DNA from: Phallus indusiatus
Taxonomy: Eukaryota > Basidiomycota > Agaricomycetes > Phallales > Phallaceae
NCBI GenBank assembly: GCA_027605045.1
Contig: JAQFWX010000188.1
Location: 1 to 59,122 of the forward strand
Length of the DNA: 59,122 nt
Direction of reading: 5' to 3'
Both the position numbers and the translations under genes were made by a program. The notes beneath the pieces were generated by a model that had not been told where the DNA came from, did no database searches, and worked only from the letters and a program-made list of their open reading frames with translations. Shown piece after piece: positions 56,189 through 59,122 of this stretch (position 1 is the stretch's first letter; each line of letters opens with the position of its first letter).

Positions 56189-59122
56189 ATGGAGGCTCCT
56201 TCGAACACTCCTCCTGCCCAAGGCCCTTCTCATCCTCCTTCTGTTTCTGGGATGTAAGTCTTGTTTTCTACAACTCTCATATTGATACTCTAACACTGTC
56301 ATCCACTCAGAACGCAAATTAGGTCCCGCGTAACCGTCGTCTGTGCGGAGGTGAGACATTCTTCTATGCTAATTTAGACCTTTACTGACTTCTACATGAC
56401 CTTCAAGTGCAAACGATTAAAGCTAAAATGCGATAGGTACACCCTTTTGTTTATTACCTTTGGGACATGAACCCTGAGATACCCCACCCTTGTCAGACGC
56501 ACTCCCTGCAGCTCGTGTATAAAGCGAGATACGATCTCCCGGTGTACATATTCTGCGGCGGCCGCAGAAAAGATGCACGTATTGTTTTACATCATATTCA
56601 TCACGTGAAAATGACATTCAATTATCAACAGTGATGTACAGTCTCTTCATAATCGTGTCCTCGTCTTGGAAGCCCAACTCAGTCAGCTTACGTCTGGTCG
56701 AATGAGATTACCTTCTGATTTGGATCGAGCATTACTTGCGGTCGGAGCATCCGGTAGTTCTGTCCTTATTTCATTGGATGATGCGGCAGGACTTTGGCTG
56801 GAGCACCTTGATTTGAGCCGCGACAATAGTGTGGATTTGTGTCCGGCTGCACTCAACAATTTTGAACCAGATTCTTGTCCTCCTGATCCTTTTCCCTCAC
56901 ACAACAAGATTATTCATCCATTAAATTACATCCCTCAGCTTTTGTCGAATGCAGTTACTCCTGAACTCTTGGCCCTTCTCCCGTCAACCTCTCAACGACC
57001 TGCTCTTCTTGATGTACTCACCTCTATTTGCCGTATGCACCCATCGCTCAATTTCCCTCATTTTCGAGCTCGTATCAATCTTATGTTCGTCGATAATTCT
57101 GGCCCAGAGGAAATCGGGATTGGCCCTCCAAGAACGTCATTTTTGGAAAAGCCAAGTCTTAGCTTCTTTGCCGCCGCAGCTGCAGGCTTTGCCCTTGCAC
57201 TGCAATGTGCTCCTAATTTGACAATACCAATGTCTCCACGAACGACCTCTTCTTCCGGTTCTCCTTCTCCCCCGACATCTCAACCCACCGCTTCTTCTCT
57301 CCTTTCACTCTCCGGGCAAGTCTTACAATCAATTGAAGATTTAAACGAGCCCTTTGACTTAGATTTCTTGCATGCACTTATTTTGCGGTGCCTTTGTATG
57401 CTCCACGATGGCCATCCTCGCGTAAATCAAGCAGTTTTCGCAGCCGTAGGAAAAATGGTTAATATAGCGCGAGTTATGGGTTTGTCGAAGGATCCGGATG
57501 AATTTGCTCGCAAGTATTCTTTATGGGAGGCGGAAATGAGAAGGCGAATGTGGTGGGACGTCTTTTATTATGATGTGTGGGTTCGCCTCTTAAAAAAAAT
57601 ATTTATAAACTCACGCGCCTTGTCGGGTAGATTTGTATCAGACTGCATGGGATTTCCACCAATGATTTCCGATGATCAGCATACAACTAGAATACCGGCT
57701 GATGTGGATGAAGATGCTTTCGTTCCTAAATCTGTTTCACTACCTCCTCCGTCGGACTACCTCTATTCCAGCAATTTTTCATACTTTTTGTTGAAGTGCA
57801 AGTAAGTAGCGGTAATTAGCATTTAATGTCTTTCTTTCTCAGGCTCTATTGTAGACTCGCTCAGCTCGTAAAGAATATGAAGAAGCGTGTAAACTTGAAT
57901 TCCGACCAGTCGGCATCAAATCCGAGTGGTTCGAATGGCGTAAATGGAGGGGCGGCGGCCCAGGATCCCTGCCTTGAAACGGCTAATCAAGCGGAGACTG
58001 AGGTTAAACAGTTTCTTAATGACTTACCTCAGGCCTATCAACTTGATCTCGAAGCTGATCCCTTCGACCCTACTTATTCGTCATCAGGCTCCTCTCCTCC
58101 AACCAGCAATGTGCCACCTGCTTATCTCATCGTTCAACGTTGTGAACTTGCCATCATTGCACATCAGCTAATTTTGAAGCTGTTTTTGCCGTTCCTCCGA
58201 CGACCTGGCATCAAATCTTCGGACAACTCTATGATTGCACCGATTAACTCAGCCCATTCCATAATTAAAGCCGCGTCTATTGTCAGAGGAGTTTGGCAAA
58301 AACAGGCGATAGGAGGTAGCGATACACCTGGGATGGGTGCAAGCACTATACCATCATCCCATGGCGTCTTTTATCCATTCTCTCGACAGGTGTTTGATGC
58401 GGCAGTTGTAGCGGCTCACATCGTCATCCGTTGTCCACAGTCCATTGTATCGTCCGTGGCTATGGATGATTTACGATTGGCAATAGGAGTACTACAAGAT
58501 CCGACGCTTACCACAGGTCGGGGAAGGTCATTGCAACGAGGAGGTGTAGAGGTGCTCCAAGTGAAGCTGTTACGGTTGTTCAAATGCTCTTGAGAAAAGA
58601 AATGGCCCGAAGAAACTACACACCCGTTTCTGCGGGGACGATGATGAAGTCGAACCCAATTTCTCAAAAGGATTTTGGTTGCCTTATGTAGGTAGTGGTG
58701 TTGCGACCGATCTCAAAAAAGCTAGTTCTGTTGTTGTGAATGGTCATAATCAATCCTCGCCGACAAATAGATCAATTGATAAGGTGGAAATCTGTCTTCC
58801 TGGGTCCGTGGTCCGCTCTACTTCTGAAAGAGATCAACTTAAATATCCCCCTTCATTACGTTCGAAAACAAGCTCCAGCTCACTCAATAAAATGAAGCCA
58901 GCTTCTGGCGCCTTGCACCATCGTCGAGACTCGTCTCATTCTTCTAATTTATCTGTCGTCCCACCTCCATCCATGCCTGTGCTCCCTCCTGATCCAGATA
59001 CGTTTGTACGACCAAACACAGCAAGCGGCTTACCTTCTTCCGTGGGGGCCGAGTCTGCATCCAGGCCAACGGCTAGCTATTCGCATGGCGCAACCTATAC
59101 TATAGAAGAGTCGCGGAATATT
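56189..59122 (+). CDS. Zn2Cys6 fungal transcription factor (3' end outside window)
   Basis: ATG 56189 gives MEAPSNTPPAQGPSHPPSVS. Small exons then build the binuclear zinc cluster: RSRVTVVCAE, CKRLKLKCDR, RTPCSSCIKRDTISRCTY, with spacing C-x2-C-x6-C-x5-C-x2-C-x8-C. A GC-donor intron follows SAAAAEK, then a coiled coil (DVQSLHNRVLVLEAQLSQLT). The fungal_trans domain (PF04082) includes LILRCLCMLHDGHPRVNQAV, VGKMVNIARVMGLSKDPDEF, LWEAEMRRRMWWDVFYYDV, then FVSDCMGFPPMISDDQH after a short intron. Further exons continue to IVSSVAMDDLRLAIGVLQDP. Near 58545 and 58590-58605 the likely protein switches frame twice (GAPSEAVTVVQMLLRK, then KGFWLPYVGSGVATDLKK). After that it stays open to the window edge with a Ser-rich tail. 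Target genes unknown. Confidence 0.85.

Noticed and set aside
1..59122. tRNA genes, CRISPR arrays and intact transposons
   Set aside because: None were recognised on reading. A tRNAscan or repeat search was not possible here, so short or degenerate ones could be missed.

Overview
The window is nuclear DNA of a filamentous basidiomycete, most likely an Agaricomycete. Nearly every gene is cut by several short introns (about 45-70 nt, mostly GT-AG, a few GC-AG). The recognisable proteins are fungal: GWT1, a Jen1-type transporter, a Zn2Cys6 regulator and SPT5 with a TPNPY/TPAW tail. Several families are typical of mushrooms: a Clp1-like protein, a DUF6699-like fragment, F-box proteins with an N-terminal coiled coil, and an OTT_1508-like deaminase. 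Gene models were assembled by hand from reading frames and splice signals. Start and stop codons are usually firm; inner exon edges are approximate unless stated.

Layout. 1-595: 3' end of a DUF6699-like gene. 1638-11812: a run of minus-strand genes with basic cell functions: mitochondrial calcium uniporter (MCU), GPI inositol acyltransferase (GWT1), the ER stress sensor IRE1, and two purine genes in tandem (GAR formyltransferase and purine nucleoside phosphorylase). 12449-17159: plus-strand coiled-coil protein and Clp1-like protein. 18089-18833: small secreted protein. 19174-19830: a spliced non-coding gene whose two introns each hold a C/D-box snoRNA. 20078-22515: Ca2+/calmodulin-dependent kinase. 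23482-26261: large unknown protein. 28305-29807: intronless deaminase-like gene.

30365-36979 looks like a catabolic gene cluster: a cyclase-family hydrolase, a 3-hydroxyisobutyrate-dehydrogenase-like enzyme, a carboxymuconolactone-decarboxylase-family protein divergent from it, and a Jen1-type monocarboxylate transporter. Together they suggest uptake and breakdown of an organic acid. 37136-44138 holds two F-box genes, a conserved fungal protein of unknown function and a tail-anchored protein with weak septin-like motifs. 44793-45992 is an apparently decayed HNH nuclease gene, followed by about 2 kb without a convincing gene. 48137-55744 returns to core genes: eIF2 beta, ATP synthase gamma (sharing a 124-bp promoter with eIF2 beta), ribosomal protein eL27 and SPT5. 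56189 to the end is a Zn2Cys6 transcription factor whose 3' part runs out of the window.

The main points for a second look are the intronic snoRNA pair, which no ORF-based annotation would show, the acid-catabolism cluster, the deaminase-like gene, the decayed HNH gene and two apparent frame breaks in the last gene.
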